Assembly (NCBI RefSeq): GCF_016908875.1
Contig: NZ_JAFBES010000001.1
Coordinates: 542,007 to 606,006 of the forward strand
Direction: 5' to 3'
Source of the DNA: Bacillus ectoiniformans
Lineage (GTDB): Bacteria > Bacillota > Bacilli > Bacillales > Domibacillaceae
DNA length: 64,000 nucleotides
Positions 63,011 to 64,000 of this stretch are shown piece after piece. Under the pieces are notes generated by a model, which made no database searches, had not been told where the DNA came from, and was given only the letters and a program-made list of their open reading frames with translations. Position 1 is the first letter of the stretch; each line of letters opens with the position of its first letter. Position numbers and translations under genes: made by a program.

Positions 63011-63083
63011 TGGCTCAGGACGGAATCGAACCGCCGACACATGGATTTTCAGTCCATTGCTCTACCGACTGAGCTACTGAGCC
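63011..63083 (-). tRNA. tRNA-Phe (anticodon GAA)
   Basis: Acceptor GGCTCAG/CTGAGCC, anticodon loop CTGAAAA; ends ACCT so the final A of CCA is not encoded. Confidence 0.93.
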
Positions 63084-63100
63084 TTAAGATAATATGTAAA

Positions 63101-63177
63101 TGGCGGTCCGGACGGGACTCGAACCCGCGACCTCCTGCGTGACAGGCAGGCATTCTAACCAACTGAACTACCGGACC
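63101..63177 (-). tRNA. tRNA-Asp (anticodon GTC)
   Basis: Acceptor GGTCCGG/CCGGACC, discriminator G, encoded CCA, anticodon loop CTGTCAC. Confidence 0.93.
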
Positions 63178-63182
63178 ATTTA

Positions 63183-63256
<74 letters not shown>

Positions 63257-63266
63257 ACGATAAATA

Positions 63267-63342
63267 TGGTGGAGGATGACGGGATCGAACCGCCGACCCT
63301 CTGCTTGTAAGGCAGATGCTCTCCCAGCTGAGCTAATCCTCC
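63267..63342 (-). tRNA. tRNA-Val (anticodon TAC)
   Basis: Acceptor GGAGGAT/ATCCTCC, anticodon loop CTTACAA, encoded CCA. Confidence 0.93.
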
Positions 63343-63361
63343 ATATGTATAAGTGAGATAA

Positions 63362-63436
63362 TGGTGACCCGTACGGGATTCGAACCCGTGTTACCGCCGT
63401 GAAAGGGCGGTGTCTTAACCGCTTGACCAACGGGCC
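63362..63436 (-). tRNA. tRNA-Glu (anticodon TTC)
   Basis: Acceptor GGCCCGT/ACGGGTC, anticodon loop CTTTCAC, encoded CCA. Confidence 0.93.
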
Positions 63437-63467
63437 ATTCGTTTATATGTAAGTTCTGTTCAAGAAA

Positions 63468-63558
63468 TGGCGGAGAGCAAGGGATTTGAACCCTTGATAC
63501 GCGGTTAGCGTATACACGATTTCCAATCGTGCTCCTTCGGCCACTCGGACAGCTCTCC
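63468..63558 (-). tRNA. tRNA-Ser (anticodon GGA)
   Basis: Class II tRNA, long variable arm TACGC...GCGTA; acceptor GGAGAGC/GCTCTCC, anticodon loop TTGGAAA, encoded CCA. Confidence 0.93.
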
Positions 63559-63562
63559 AAAT

Positions 63563-63637
63563 TGGCTCCGCAGGCAAGACTCGAACTTGCGACCGATCGG
63601 TTAACAGCCGATTGCTCTACCACTGAGCTACTGCGGA
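63563..63637 (-). tRNA. tRNA-Asn (anticodon GTT)
   Basis: Acceptor TCCGCAG/CTGCGGA, discriminator G, encoded CCA, anticodon loop CTGTTAA. First tRNA after 5S rRNA. Confidence 0.93.
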
Positions 63638-63644
63638 ATGAATC

Positions 63645-63762
<118 letters not shown>

Positions 63763-63908
63763 TTATTAGAGACATTTATTATTATAACATAATAAATTAT
63801 TTTTGCAAGAACTTTTTTTGTTCTTTCAAAACTAGATAATATCTTAAGTAACCTTGCAGCCAAGTAATCGTTTGTTGCGTTCGGGCAGTCCGAAGACTGC
63901 CTTCGTTT

Positions 63909-64000
63909 GGTTAAGTCCTCGATCGATTAGTATTCGTCAGCTCCACGTGTCGCCACGCTTCCACCTCGAACCTATCTACCTGATCATCTTTCAGGGATCT
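63909..64000 (-). rRNA. rrl: 23S ribosomal RNA, 3' end only
   Basis: Reverse strand reads the last about 92 nt of 23S rRNA (GTAGATAGGTTCGAGGTGG ... ACTAATCGATCGAGGACTTAACC). The gene continues beyond the window. The 63763-63908 spacer to 5S holds no other gene. Confidence 0.95.

Overview
The window reads as chromosomal DNA of an endospore-forming Bacillaceae species related to Bacillus. Evidence: homologues of spoVR, yhbH, prkA, YjcZ, yhdB and pgcA; a yhbA-yhbB-cspR(trmL)-prkA-yhbH neighbourhood like that of B. subtilis; purine, SAM-I and T-box leaders of the Firmicutes type; and an rRNA/tRNA operon whose tRNA order matches the large B. subtilis trn clusters. I cannot name the species. Most genes are housekeeping; 51.6-62 kb looks accessory.

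Layout. 1-7 kb (minus): branched-chain amino acid operon ilvD - T-box leader - ilvB - ilvN - ilvC - leuA (leuA runs off the window). A good SigA promoter with a CodY-like box precedes ilvD. 7-16 kb: sporulation-type class A PBP, DNA photolyase, orphan tatA, DAACS symporter, CzrA-like repressor, a catalytically dead ArsC-fold protein, a guanine-riboswitch purine permease, an EcsC-family protein. 16-23.5 kb: TrkA-C membrane protein, spoVR, an array of 21-bp repeats, a SAM-riboswitch NhaC-family transporter (probably methionine uptake), yhdB, pgcA, and a BdbC/thioredoxin disulfide pair. 23.5-34.7 kb: yhcU/yhcT-like pair, aldo/keto reductase, DUF47-Pit phosphate operon, nitroreductase with a YodB-like operator, a PurR-controlled purine permease, a pirin-wrbA operon with an MhqR-like operator, and a large secreted nuclease. 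34.9-38.3 kb: symporter + opine dehydrogenase + FadR-type regulator, a likely self-contained catabolic module. 38.5-47.3 kb: yhbH, prkA, trmL, yhbB, queG, tRNA-Gly, YjcZ, DinB, DedA and Nudix genes.

47.3-62.1 kb (accessory): a PLD-nuclease/DEAD-helicase/DUF3427 protein convergent with the Nudix gene; a cupin protein; a two-gene operon of a 1163-aa protein without recognised domains followed by a 1599-aa DEAH helicase with DUF1998-type C-terminus, closely matching the architecture of Druantia type III anti-phage systems (druH-druE); an IS3-family relic; and a Cthe_2314-like HEPN protein. The druH-like and HEPN genes are A+T-rich and share the promoter-like element TATGGTAAAAT. This island abuts the 3' end of an rrn operon (62.3-64 kb, minus): 23S 3' end, 5S rRNA and 15 tRNA genes.

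The most interesting element is the Druantia III-like operon with its neighbouring HEPN gene. Secondary points are the active-site-less ArsC-like protein beside a metal sensor, the SAM-riboswitch transporter, the opine module, and two purine permeases wired to different regulators. All assignments come from reading motifs and remembered families; no database search was run.
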